A stretch of DNA of 64,000 nucleotides from contig JAGUCH010000006.1 of assembly GCA_019096065.1 (NCBI GenBank), positions 4,918,001 to 4,982,000 of the forward strand, written 5' to 3'. The position numbers and the translations under genes are program-made. Position 1 is the first letter of the stretch. Each line of letters opens with the position of its first letter. The stretch is from Paracyclopina nana (Eukaryota > Arthropoda > Copepoda > Cyclopoida > Cyclopettidae). A model generated the notes under the pieces. The model was not told the origin of the DNA. It ran no database searches and saw nothing but the letters and a program-made list of their open reading frames with translations. This document shows positions 36,144-47,002 of this stretch, in pieces.

Positions 36144-37557
36144 TTATTGTTTTTGGGGAGAATTTAGTTGGCCAAAATACTTATGAAGTAGAATAACAAC
36201 AAAATCATAAATGCTTAAAATACTTGCTCCCATGAGAAGGCCCAAATAGCTTCCAACGTCAGCAATGAAATTGGTTATTCCATACAATTTGATATCTTTT
36301 TCCACAGTAACCTAATGGTCCAGAAAACAAATTAAGCATGACAAACTAGCATCACTCAGTTGCTCCTACTTGGCTACTGATCATCAAAATCCTGACCATT
36401 TCTGTGGGGCTTTTTTCTACATTGACATTGACCAATTCATTGGTCACCCATTTGTTTATAACGCAATTATGCAGCAAGCAGCCAAATTCTATTAGTTCTT
36501 TTTCCTTTGGTTTGTCATAATCCATAAGCTGCGTATACAACTGTTTATAGTTGGAAAAATCCTCCCTTGAGTGGCAAAGCCTCGAGACTGAAATAAAAGC
36601 CAACAATTGATTGCAGTTCTTGCCAGCTATGTAGATAACAAGCTTAATTTAATACCATTAGTTTTTTCCTTAGCCCATGGCAAAGTACAACTTAATTTTT
36701 GCTCAAAATATCTTTCAAAGCATGATGTGCTTTTCTGCTCGTTTTTTGCATCGCACTCATCGTTCCGTTTACTTTCGCTTATTTTTCGTTCTGCTTTCAC
36801 ATTGATATACTTAAATCCCAAAGGTATCGATATGAACTGTAGATTTGACCAGTCCATGTTGTAGTAAAAACGAGATTGGCCTTTTTCGTGAAAGTCAACC
36901 AGGAACACTGACAATCCTCTAGGCTGAGCACCCTCCCTTAGTTGGAAAATGTACTGGAATTACTTTGAGTTAGTATGAAAAAAAGGGATTAATTTAATGT
37001 ATGCCCAACTGAGATTTCATGCTCATTCTCCAATTCTTGTGGCAAGTCAAAGGTTAAGCATTTCACAAACTCTGAGGGGAGTCCACTTATCTTGAGCATT
37101 CCCTCATGCCAAAGCTCGTGAAAGCTCTTATTTAGGTCCTGCTTTACCCTGTCTTCATCAGAAGCAATGTACAGCCCTCTGAAATTGAGAAATGCCAATT
37201 TGACTGAAAATGATGCTAGAATATCATGGTAGCCTACTGAAGGCTGAGATGAGTTGAAAATGTGTTCACGGTTACTGAAATGTTGAGAATATCCAGCATT
37301 GAGGGTAATTTCTCATAAGCATCCTTCAACGTTGCTACTTCCTCGTCAATAGTTACTTTCGCGTCGTCATTTGAGTAGTAAGCTGGACACATCGTAAAAG
37401 AGGGGAAAAAGCCGTCATATCTTGACTCTCGAACGGTGCCGAAATCCGGATGAAATAGATTTATTCCTGCAAAGCTTAATACGTACAAAAATGCAATCCC
37501 AAGGCACAACTTCAAGATTGACCTGAAAGTCAGGCGGATTTTGCAATTTCGGCTCAT
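36144..37557 (-). CDS. DEG/ENaC-type sodium channel 4
   Basis: Exons: 37557-37238, 37178-37010, 36953-36656, 36587-36370, 36311-36144, giving 390 aa. The true ATG is at 37557 (MSRNCKIRLTFRSILKL). TM1 is LCLGIAFLYVLSFAGINLF, then FPSFTMCP, CTLPW in the ectodomain, and the TM2 signature DVGSYLGLLMGASILSIYD. It is the most diverged of the four: its exon 2 (RGLYIASDEDRVKQ) has little in common with the others. The donor of exon 2 (GTTGGG) is weak. A TTTCACTACAG acceptor-like site precedes the ATG by 33 nt. Confidence 0.83.
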
Positions 37558-37769
37558 AATCCTGTTTGTAGCCAAGCTTTGACTGTAGTGAAAGACAAAT
37601 CATTAGTTAAATTGGTGCCACAATATTCAAGCATGTCAAGCTAGAGCAAATACAATGCTTTTCCATAATTGTTTGCAGAGAAGCTTACATTTTTTGTGTT
37701 TTAATAAAAGATATCATGTTCCTTTATTTCGTTATGGCCTTCATTTTTTTAAGGAGCGTAACATTGATT

Positions 37770-38863
37770 TCATATTGAAATGTGTAGCATGGTTCTCAGA
37801 ATTTCGGGTGAGCTCGCCCATTGACATATTGCTAATACTGCTGATTCAATTGGGACAAATAGGATGAAGTATGTTCTGATTGCATTTTGACTTTTGACCA
37901 AGAAAAGATAAACAGTAACCAAGGTTGCTATGTCCAAGCAGAACATAAAGACTTGCCCTCCAAAGGTCACAAAGGTCGACCTTTGCCTTTTCTTCATGCT
38001 GATGCTACTCACCTTTCCAACCATGGAAAGGTCATTTGAGTATCGATACCAAGCGATCCAAACGTAAATCATCAATTGGCCGGCTACAGCTCCTGAAAAA
38101 GGACAACTTAGCATTTCGCTTGCTTTCCTTCGTACGATTGGATAATTGGAAATGAATTGGATACCTTACCTATCAGAGCTAGGATAGCTGCAATTTGAAA
38201 ACCCATTCCTGCACCCTTAAATGAATATTGCTCCGAATTGTCATCGTATTGTCTAAATATTTGGCTCATTACTTCGGAGTGTCCAGTGCAAAACTCATCC
38301 CCTAATTTTTCACCAGAACGGAGAGAGCCTTGATAATGAGCGTAGCAAATGAAAAAAGTCAAAAATATTGATGACGTCATTATTTTGAATGCTCCCTGTT
38401 TTATCTGTCCAACTTTGATGACTATCAAGCGGTAAGCTGCTAATCCAAGTCCATTGCAAGCTTTAAAAGCTAAGTGAGCCCGACCAGCCATTCTAAATAA
38501 TTCGCACGGCAAAGTGTTGCCCCCGAATATCCTATTAGCTGGAGTACTCAGCAATATTGGCAGAAATTCAACCATGAACAGCAAGAAAGATGTTGATCCG
38601 ACGGTTATCTGGATGGTTATCGATAATACATTCAGTTATGTTAATTAATGAATAAAACTCACCTGGTCAAATGTTAGAAGTGTGTTGATGGTATTCTCTG
38701 GGGAAAACTTGTTGATGAAATAGACAATGTGACCCCTCACAAGCAGATTTGTGATGGCAAATAAAGACAAAACTGTCAAAAGAGCAGCCTTGCTGTGTGT
38801 GTCCAGATTTAACAAGTAGAATTCAGATTGGAATGCTGTGTTTTCTACGGTTATGTTGTCCAT
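37770..38863 (-). CDS. seven-transmembrane receptor (divergent rhodopsin-like GPCR)
   Basis: Three exons (38863-38663, 38608-38170, 38092-37770) encode 320 aa. Seven hydrophobic segments can be placed, for example LLTVLSLFAITNLLV, FLTFFICYAHY, GMGFQIAAILALIG and TYFILFVPIESAVLAIC. A DRY-like AYRLIV follows TM3. The N-terminus carries an N-glycosylation site (MDNITVEN) and no signal peptide. The ligand is unknown. It lies 212 bp upstream of channel 4 on the same strand and is divergent from the TSP gene. Confidence 0.7.
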
Positions 38864-39354
38864 TTTGATTGCAGATCAGGACTGAACTAAAACGAGAGAG
38901 GCAAGAGAGGCGTCGATCTAAAAAAGGACTGGAAAGAGCTAGTAGCTGCGCATCTTGAAAATTCATGAATTACTTCAACAGCAATCAGTAAATTAATAAG
39001 TCTTCATCAAATGAGCTTGAGCTAGTTATTTAAAATCGTGGGTAGATCTCCAATGCAATCTTGAAAAATATTAGGTACTACTAAAATATTCTTTGCCACG
39101 GCTTTTTCAATTTGTCTGACGAAATTGAATTTTCAAATGAGTACTTATTTGAGAAATGGCAAAATATTGCTCTATGTCGTCGTATTTGACATGTGTATTG
39201 ACTTGGACGAAAAATAGCAGACAAATGAGCAGCAAATATGAAATACTGCTAGCACTTTTCAATTGCTTTAGGACATTGATAAATGTAGTACTATTTGGTT
39301 GACGACTCTATTTGAATAGCAGAATTTACTGCAGTCGTCCTAGTAAAACCAAGC
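38864..39354. promoter_or_regulatory. divergent intergenic region between GPCR (-) and TSP-repeat gene (+)
   Basis: A 491-bp AT-rich interval between the two start codons. It should contain both promoters. I see no unambiguous core promoter motif. Confidence 0.4.
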
Positions 39355-42078
39355 ATGATAAAAGCATTGTTTGGGGCCTTACTTTGGGCCTTTTCCAACT
39401 TGCCCCTAGATTCAGGCTTGAATTTAGGAACCTGCGATATTGACTATGGTAAGTTTACGTAAGTTTGACAAAGCCCTAAAAGTTATGTTTGAGCTTCTTT
39501 CAGTTGTTGTCAAAATGAAGTTTATGAATCATGGTCCTGATAATTACTTGGGTATCATTGATGATTACTACTACTACTATTATTCTTCAAGCAGTTCCAT
39601 TGGCCTGGTAGGCATCCATGATGATGCTACTTTAGACTGGAAAATGTCCTGCCAGGCAACTCATGATGAGCCTCGAATAATTACCCTGGCTTCTTCTTAT
39701 GGGTACGAATATTACTTGACACATCACAATCTGCAGCTTGTTTTGGATCGGTATGGTGACACTGATCCAACTCTATGGACTTATAAAAATTTTAAGCTAA
39801 CCACTGACATTGGAAATGTGACTTATGAGCTCGCCATTCAGGATTCCTTCGCGACTTTGGTGGAACTGAATGAGTCAAGCAACGCCAATGCTATTCAGAT
39901 TTACAGCTCACCGTTCAAAATTGTCGTGCAATCATTGAAGTATTTCTTTGCTGCTAATAATCATCGTTACTTACTTTCTCCATGATCTCCTTTCACCTAG
40001 CTCGAATGAGTCCAAGTACTATTTGTATAGCGATTCTTGGAATGGTGTAAATGCATCTACGTATTTCAACAATACAGACGTGTATTTGTGGTTTGCTGAC
40101 TGCGCCTTCATCAAGCCAATGATGTACCCTTGGCGTTCATTGAGCTATGATATTAATTACTCTTCAAAGGATTGGTCGCCAGTCTCTTTAAGCTACACGC
40201 TTATAAAACGACAACAACCTCTGAAGTTCGCCTTAAAGCTTGGACACTTGGTAGCAGTCAATGGGCCCTTCTTACTTCAATTATTTGGTCATTTGGACTT
40301 GATATTCTCCTCAAATGGCGTTGTTGATGCCGTAATTGTTGCTAGTCAAGGAACCGAGAAAAGCAGAGCTTCCCTTGAACTAGGTCTGTATTTTGACACA
40401 TAACTTTTATAAATAAAGCTGATATGTTTTTTGTTAGCTCCTTTTAGGCTCTTTTTATTTAATGCATATGGTATGCAAGTGATAGGAGCTAACCTCGATG
40501 GACATGGTGCTTTTTATGGATCTTTTGCTGCCCCTGGACATTCTCAAGAATTGTATGCTTCACCCCGTCCAGTGCCAGAAAATTTCATGGCAATTTTCAA
40601 CTCAAATGGATCAGTCCTTGAAGTATCAGGAACTTCAAATTTCTCATACTGCTTTGGCAGCTATTTGCTTGGTCATCATGGGGTGAATGAAATGTATTTC
40701 GATCTAGGCTACTACCCCACTGCTCTTTTGAGCGTTGGGAATAAAGGCCTTGGCTACCAAAGTTTTCGAGGTGCGCCCTGATCCATAGATTTGAAGCTAT
40801 GAAAACTCACAGCAATGTTCTTGTGATTTTCTGCTAGATTTTCATGGAGTTTGGTCTGAATGGGGAGCATGGAGTGAAGGCTGTAATTCATATGATCAAT
40901 GTAAAGATGACTATCTGAGCTTGGTTGAGAGAAACAAAACTTGCCTGGAAGACTTGGAGCCTAAGTGCAGAAATGGACCCATCATCGAGAGCAGACCGTG
41001 CACTTTGCAAAATTGCAGCAGTATTTACACCTCTCTTCCAAATTGCGCTAGATGGGGTCATATTGATTATTCGACATGCCCATCCTTCAGCTCAGACTTT
41101 GGCACCTGTTATTATTCAAAGTTCGACCCTAATCTTTACCAATTTTGGGTATTTCATGCTAGCTCGAGTATTTGTCATTATTGCCCAAGTATTCAAGCTA
41201 ATTATACCTTTGTTCAATCAAGAAATACCATAATTGGAACGCATACTTGTGGTAATGAGCCTTTAGACTTCCACTTGAGTTGAAATGATAAATCTGGCTA
41301 CTTTTCAGGGTGGAGTGAGTGGACCATTTTGACAGAAAATTGCACTCAGACTAGAAGCAGAAGATGCTTAGAATTATTTGATCAAGAAAGCTCATGTGCT
41401 GGCAACAGCACTGAAATATTGAGTAAAATCTGAGAAAGCCAAAAAAGTAGAAGAATTATTTTCTCAATTTTTTCAAATCTAGAATATTGGCAAGAATGGA
41501 CGGAATGGTCAAATTGCTCCTTGATTTGCAGCAATCAATCCGAATTTCGAAACCGGACGAGATCATGCCTTATCGCCAACTTAGGTGAATCTGAATTTGA
41601 AGAATGCAATTTGAATACTTGCCCACCATCTACAGGTGTCAGCCACAATAATTGCGCGTTATTTTTGATTGATATTGTATTTTGCTCTTTTTAGTCAATC
41701 TTGGTCAATGGGGCAGTTGGAGCACATTTTCTAGCTGCTCAAGCAATTGTGGGCCAGGAACTCAAATGAGGAACAGAACATGCGATGGCTTGCAGAAAAA
41801 CTTGACTTGCACTGGGAATGACACAGAAATTCAGGCTTGTGATGCAATTTGCACAACTTCTGGTGTACCTTTAAGTAAGGAAAGATGCCCTTTTTTAGCG
41901 TGTAATGCAACATTAATTTACATAGATTTTTGGTCTTCATGGTCTCCCTGGTCAATCTGTTTTGATAATTGCACTATTATGCGCAACAGGAATTGTCTGT
42001 CACTCAATCCTCTTCTTGATTGTGGAACCAGTTCAGATTTCGAAATTGAAGAGTGCTTCACCAACAAAAAGTGTTACA
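39355..42078 (+). CDS. secreted/surface protein with five thrombospondin type-1-like repeats (3' end uncertain)
   Basis: Exons: 39355-39448, 39504-39939, 40001-40383, 40438-40770, 40838-41251, 41309-41422, 41483-41635, 41695-41862, 41926-42078; phases agree. The signal peptide is MIKALFGALLWAFSNLP. About 400 residues follow with no family I recognise (includes a DDYYYYYY run, and FNAYGMQVIGANLDGHG). Then come five TSP1-like modules, each on its own exon: VWSEWGAWSEGC, WSEWTILTENC, WQEWTEWSNCS, WGSWSTFSSCSSNCG and WSSWSPWSICFDNC. Most later introns are phase 1, which favours exon duplication of this module. The last exon ends at a good GTAAG with one spare base. The terminal exon is not certain: short in-frame tails are possible after acceptors near 42195 or 42221. 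Confidence 0.75.
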
Positions 42079-42646
42079 GTAAGACATTTTTAACAAGCCA
42101 ATTTGAATCCAATTGCCATAACCAAGGTTACGATACAAACCAAATAGCTCTAATGACCATATGATTTTTTTATCTGAAAAATCGTCGCAATGCAGTAGGC
42201 ATAAATGTTTTGCTATGTCAGAGGACTTATCGTAAAAGGTAATTGACGAATTAGGTGGCACCTAGCTTTGCTAAAAGTGACGTTACTACTCAAATGCTCA
42301 ATTTCGTTGTTGGTTCGAGGCTGAAGTCCATCGATATCCAATAAAAATATTTCAATAGCAAATTAGGTGAAAGTTAATTACGAAAAAGTTGTCAGTTGCA
42401 TTGATTGATAGTTTTGGGAAAATGTTTGCGACGGATATCGGCTATTGTTTTTAAGGTGAGCTTAATTTGAGAAGATTTTTACCAGCGGCGAAAGTTAATC
42501 ATACTTTTGATCATCTGTTAGCCTGGATATTGGAGTTTCAGGGGTGCACTTATACACAGCAAACCAATGCACTGGTTTCCTGGCGCGCGTAAGCGTCCAA
42601 CACAAGAACTTTTGACAGCAACAACAGTCTTTCAAAAATATCCATC

Positions 42647-43617
42647 ATGAAGAGATTGCAAAAGTTGGAAGAAACTTACTTGGCAGATAATTTCAAGGAG
42701 AACGGACGCGAGCAACGTTACATTTTCAAAGGACTCGTTTCCAGCGGGTCCTTTGACGTAGAAAATGAGACTAAAATTTTCGTTGAGCATTCTGACTTTC
42801 CTGTCGGGAGAACAATTGTGAAATCACGCAGTTTTTCCCCCTGCAGCCAAATACAAAGTCTTCGCCCAAAATATCATTACAAATTCAAGAATTGTCTGAT
42901 TGTGGAATATGTTGGGGTACGTATTTTGCATATTGATTTAAAAGTTGACAATCTCATAGATATTTGATTTTTTCAGAGCCAAGTGACAACAGCGTTGTGG
43001 CAAATAATGGTTGATAAAGATTCGTCAATTCGATTGCTGAATAAGCCAGGGCCACCAAAGTTTAAAGCCCGGTTCCAACAACAAAATAAGTATAGTATAA
43101 GTACGATTAACCAGTATAGTATGGTACAGCTGAGCGCGCGAGCTAGCAGGCACCATACTATACTTATAAGTATAAGTAAGGTGTCCTCACTGTACTGATT
43201 TTCATTGTTGGAACCGGGCTTAAGCATCATAGCTTAAAACGGGTTGATAGAGCCCCAATAACACACCCTGCAAGAGGCAAATTCATGTGCTTGACAATCA
43301 TTCCATTGGTTGATTTAAAAGACTCAATCGAGCCGCGAAGAATTATTTGCATTGACAAATCTGGGACATTTATCATCTGGGCTCTTTATGATGGAGATTT
43401 CGATGACGACGAAGGAGTTGACAGGCTCATGAAGCGTCCTTTGATTATAAGGAATGCATGGGTGTATTTCTATGCTCAATTTGACGAGCTGCAGTTCAAA
43501 GCAAGTCTTAGCTCAGCTTACTTGGAAGATGAAGTTGGTGATGAACCAGCTATTCAACGAGTTAGAAGATATGCTGATACAAAGGTAAACAAGGCTAAAT
43601 TCAAAATTGGAAGATGA
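42647..43617 (+). pseudogene. RPA70-like two-OB-fold protein A, exon 2 interrupted by a MITE
   Basis: Exon 1 is 42647-42916 (MKRLQKLEETYLADNF...CLIVEYVG). Exon 2 starts at 42977 (SQVTTALWQIMVDKDSSI). After PGPPKFK the frame is broken by a 154-bp MITE plus a 4-bp duplication, and resumes as HHSLKRVDRAPITHP and MCLTIIPLVDLKD up to TGA 43617. Layout matches RPA70: the end of DBD-A (KNCLIVEY…W.I..D..SSI), linker, then DBD-B (CIDKSGTFIIWALYD, RPLIIRNAWVYFY). The N-terminal domain and zinc-bearing DBD-C are absent. Paralogue of the gene at 47003. Confidence 0.65.
43066..43219. mobile_element. 154-bp MITE with TTAA target site
   Basis: Termini GCCCGGTTCCAACAA (43067) and TTGTTGGAACCGGGC (to 43219) are inverted. 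TTAA lies at 43062-43065 and 43220-43223. Removing 158 bp (element plus one TTAA) restores the frame of the host exon. TTAA targeting is typical of piggyBac-like mobilisers. The centre carries a second inverted pair (AAGTATAGTATAAG / CTTATAAGTATAAG type). Confidence 0.8.
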
Positions 43618-43837
43618 TCATTAGCCGAGCAAAATGATTTCCCTGAGAAAGTTCTTTTATGTAATGACAGCCAAACTGAGAAACATCCATTAGAGCTTTA
43701 ATGAAAAAATTGCTACCCTAACTTGGACTCACATCAAGTTTTGACTGCTTTGAGTGTTTTTCAGTCCAAATAAATGCTCTAATGAACGAGACTATTTTTG
43801 ACGCTAAATTGTCATACTTTTACTCAATTTTGGCAGC

Positions 43838-44128
43838 TCACTGGATCATTGGGCTATTAGTTTGAAAGATTTTGGTTAGTAACAGCCAAGACAACAGCAA
43901 CAACAATAACAAAAAATCCATAGAACTGGTATAAGCCAAAGGCGTAAAGTCCCTATAAAGATTCAATGCACCATCTAGACCGGCAACTTGACCAAGTACA
44001 TATAAAATGAATGGCATGGCTGTGGTACATAAAAAACCGAGCTTCTCAATGAGTTTCCCAATAAAGTCATTGTTTTGTAGGCTTAGAGTGCTGCTCCATA
44101 AGCTTCCACTTACACTCGGAAAATCTGT
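43838..44128 (-). CDS. hydrophobic open frame, possible membrane-protein exon
   Basis: An acceptor-like CCGTGACAG precedes a frame (DFPSVSGSLWSSTLSL...) with two hydrophobic stretches (CTTAMPFILYVLGQVAG and MDFLLLLLLLSWLLL), ending at TAG 43838. It could be the last exon of a membrane protein. No partner exon was found, and no family is recognised. Confidence 0.25.
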   Translation of the reverse strand, partial: TDFPSVSGSLWSSTLSLQNNDFIGKLIEKLGFLCTTAMPFILYVLGQVAGLDGALNLYRDFTPLAYTSSMDFLLLLLLLSWLLLTKIFQTNSPMIQ

Positions 44129-44164
44129 CACGGGACGTAACAATGATTTTGATTTATGATGTTA

Positions 44165-44615
44165 AACGGTATATCTGTTTAAATCCGTGTCCGCAAAAAT
44201 CCGCGCCGTTAAAATCCGCTCAGCTAAAATCCGTTGATTGAGCATTTCGTTGAGTAAAAATTCGTTTGATCACTGTAACTTGACTTTCAGAAGATGCAAG
44301 GGGTCCCAAAACGAAGTATAATAGTATACACTACTCTTGTTCTTTGCTGCCAAGTTAAAATTGGTAGAATTGTGCACAAAATCATCAACTTGAATTAATG
44401 CTTAGATTACCATACAGAATTTAATCTTCTTACAAATAATGCATAACTTTATATTGAGAGCCATAAAACAAATGTTTTTGCTAGAATCTAAAGAAAATGG
44501 CCAAATATCTGCTTAGTCTTACGTGTATCATAAAATGTATTTACATGGCTGCTATTTATAAATACATTTTATGTTTTAAGCTATTTGAATGGCGGAGAAG
44601 GATTTGAACAGTACA
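44165..44615. mobile_element. AATCCG-rich element with inverted ends
   Basis: The left end (TGTTTAAATCCGTGTCCGCA, then several AAAATCCG units) is mirrored by GAAGGATTTGAACAGTAC near 44610. The same end sequence recurs near 46382-46413 and 63058. It looks like a non-autonomous element family. Confidence 0.5.
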
Positions 44616-44795
44616 ATTAAACAATATTATAATATGATGTAGAAAATGGTCCATTGGCTCATAAACTAAACTTTTACTTTCAGGCAAACTAAAGGCATAA
44701 TTTTTAAATACATATTTTTTATTTTTTATTCATCGTAATTATTTTCGTATTTTTGACAAGGTTTCGCTAAGTTGCCAGCAATTTTACAGCCGTTT

Positions 44796-45174
44796 TTAGC
44801 CAAAGATTTCAGACATGGCAGTTTTGAAATGGGCTGGCCTTCCAACGAAATAAATAACGGGGAGAAAGATGCATGCCGACGAGTGCGAAAAAAAGGCAGC
44901 AATCATAGTGTTTCCGGCACTGGAAACATTCAACGCTCTGGTGAGGATGATTGGCGTTACCAAAATTATTAAGCAAGAGACCAAAATAAGCGATGATGTA
45001 CCACTGACAATGCTTTCATTATGAGCATTGATGTTCAAGCCAGCACTCAAATGAGCAGCTTGTTGCACACCTATATTTCTTAATCGAAACCTCATTTTAT
45101 CAACCAAATTAACAGTTCCAGATGCAAGGATGAAAAGCATTAATATCATCGAAGGAGCAATGACATTCCAAAAG
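44796..45174 (-). pseudogene. GPCR remnant (TM5-TM7)
   Basis: The frame reads FWNVIAPSMILMLFILASGT, VDKMRFRLRNIG, LILVSCLIILVTPIILTRAL and AFFSHSSACIFLPVIYFVG. This is the arrangement of TM5, loop 3, TM6 and TM7 of a rhodopsin-like receptor. Just upstream, CKWAHGSITT...ICPSVSNGLEPENTK would be extracellular loop 2, but it lies in another frame and ends at TAG. Further upstream a TM-like segment (IICLTIVNAIGITCYPGSYL) is separated by more stops. I read this as a decaying receptor gene, though unseen introns are possible. Confidence 0.5.
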
Positions 45175-45933
45175 TAAACTACTTTGTGTTCTCCGGTTCA
45201 AGACCGTTGCTAACTGAGGGACATATTGTTTGAAGTTGTAGGCTTAAGCTGCTAGTGGTTGTTATGCTTCCATGAGCCCATTTACACATTAGAACATACG
45301 TTTAGAAAGCAATTTAAAAGATTATGCAAGCTCCCAAAATAGAATGAGATAAGAGCCTGGGTAACATGTGATACCGATAGCATTCACGATCGTTAAGCAA
45401 ATGATCGAGGTAGAAAGATCTATCGACTCAAGGGTCAATTGAAAAGCATATTACAGTCTGGCTCAGAGATTTCCACGCTCTTTGAAACCGGAAATTCAAG
45501 AATAACCGGACATATAATGTGTAGCATTGAAAAGCTGAAACGTGTAGTCATCTTTTTTATTAGAGACATTTTGAAAGGAGGTAAAGACAAAAAAGAGAAA
45601 GCACTCAAAATCAAGCCGTTCTTCCTGATTATGAGGGCTAAAAAATCCTACCAAGTTAAATTCAATTTCGCGAAAAATTAACGAATGAAATATGCACGAA
45701 ACATTACTCAAACAAATCGAGGCCCTTTCGGAAAAAATTAGGTATATTCCGTAAAAATCCGTTCCATAAAAATCCGTAAAAGACATCTGAGTTAAAAACC
45801 ATTCAATATATTTCAATCAAAGTTGTCTTTAAGTTCTAGAAATATATTTGTTTCTTCCATATATGACAAATCTTGATTGTTCCGTTTTTTACCAGAAACA
45901 ATCCTTGTTTCTGCTGAAAGTGTATGGGGGAAC

Positions 45934-46128
45934 CTATAGAGAGACCAGCCATCTTGTTTGTCCAGCCATTTTTCCAGTTTTGCATTCTTCCTTTTTCACA
46001 ACAAATTTGTGGTATAGCATATGTTCTTCATCTTCATCACTGTTTTCTGCATCACTGACTGGTTGAGCCCAACACACACCAAAGGTAGAAAAGAGCACTT
46101 CGAGCAGAACTAGCAATCCTAGCATCAT
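45934..46128 (-). CDS. small ORF with signal peptide, unknown
   Basis: 64 codons from ATG 46128. The N-terminus MMLGLLVLLEVLFSTFGVCWA is a convincing signal peptide, followed by an acidic (DAENSDEDEE) then basic stretch. It sits between AATCCGT-repeat ends, so it may be a captured exon or a chance frame. Confidence 0.3.
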   Translation of the reverse strand: MMLGLLVLLEVLFSTFGVCWAQPVSDAENSDEDEEHMLYHKFVVKKEECKTGKMAGQTRWLVSL

Positions 46129-46315
46129 GTCTTGCTTGCTTATTGATAATGGTATCACTTTAATTTTCCAAGTCCGGTAGCATGACAATAAAAGAGTTAT
46201 GCTGTTGCGCTCGCATTTTCGATGATAGCTGATGCGCAATCACTGTAGCAACTTTCAAAATTGAACTCAACAAACCTTCTAAAGAAAAAGACAACCCCAA
46301 CAAACGGATTTTTAC

Positions 46316-46382
46316 GGAACGGAATATAACGGAACGGAATATAACGGAACGGAATATAACGGAACGGAATGTAACGGCACGG
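46316..46382. repeat. 15-bp tandem repeat
   Basis: About four head-to-tail copies of GGAACGGAATATAAC, ending in GGATTTTTGCGGATAAGG. It forms part of the end of an AATCCG-type element. Confidence 0.8.
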
Positions 46383-47002
46383 ATTTTTGCGGATAAGGAT
46401 TTGAACAGTACATTCTGTTAAACTAATGTTAAACATGAGCATTGCAAAAGTTGCCTCGTTTTGCAAGTCCGCAAACGTCAAAAAAGATTCCAACTTCTGA
46501 TTGGCCAATGGCCATCGCTTTGCACCCCATTTTGATTGGTCCCGAAATGTCATGCCGCTCTTACATCATCTAGCGTCTTTAGAGTCACGCTTCACTCGAG
46601 ACAGTTTTTCCAAAATTACTTGCTCAAAAGCGCCATCTAACGATGCGTGGGTTAGTTGGCTAAAATCAACGTAGCGTAATTGTTGATTACTTTTGTTTGA
46701 AAAGATACTGCGGCTTGCTGCAGTCGGATTGAATCTTGAGGTTGTTAAATTTCTTTTTTCTCAATGTTGCGTCGGAACTTTTCCCTAGAGTTACAACCGG
46801 AAATGCGGTTAAAAGCTCTGATATTGATTGGAACAGCCGGTGTAAATCAAAGGTTTAGTGTAACATCTGGCAGCAACCTTTTCCAGTGTGGTATAGACTC
46901 TAATCGTGACCACTCATTTCAGTCATTTGAGTGGAAGCGGCATCTTCAGCACTTCAGAATTCGGATTTCTGACGGTTTTAGAATATCGACAAGCTCTTCG
47001 CC

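Larger units (their letters stand above)
45175..47002. other. repeat-rich interval between the GPCR remnant and RPA-like gene B
   Basis: Contains decayed GPCR sequence (to about 45440), AATCCGT-type repeat ends (45746-45775, 46300-46415), a 15-bp tandem repeat and one small signal-peptide ORF. No intact multi-exon gene is seen. Confidence 0.45.
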
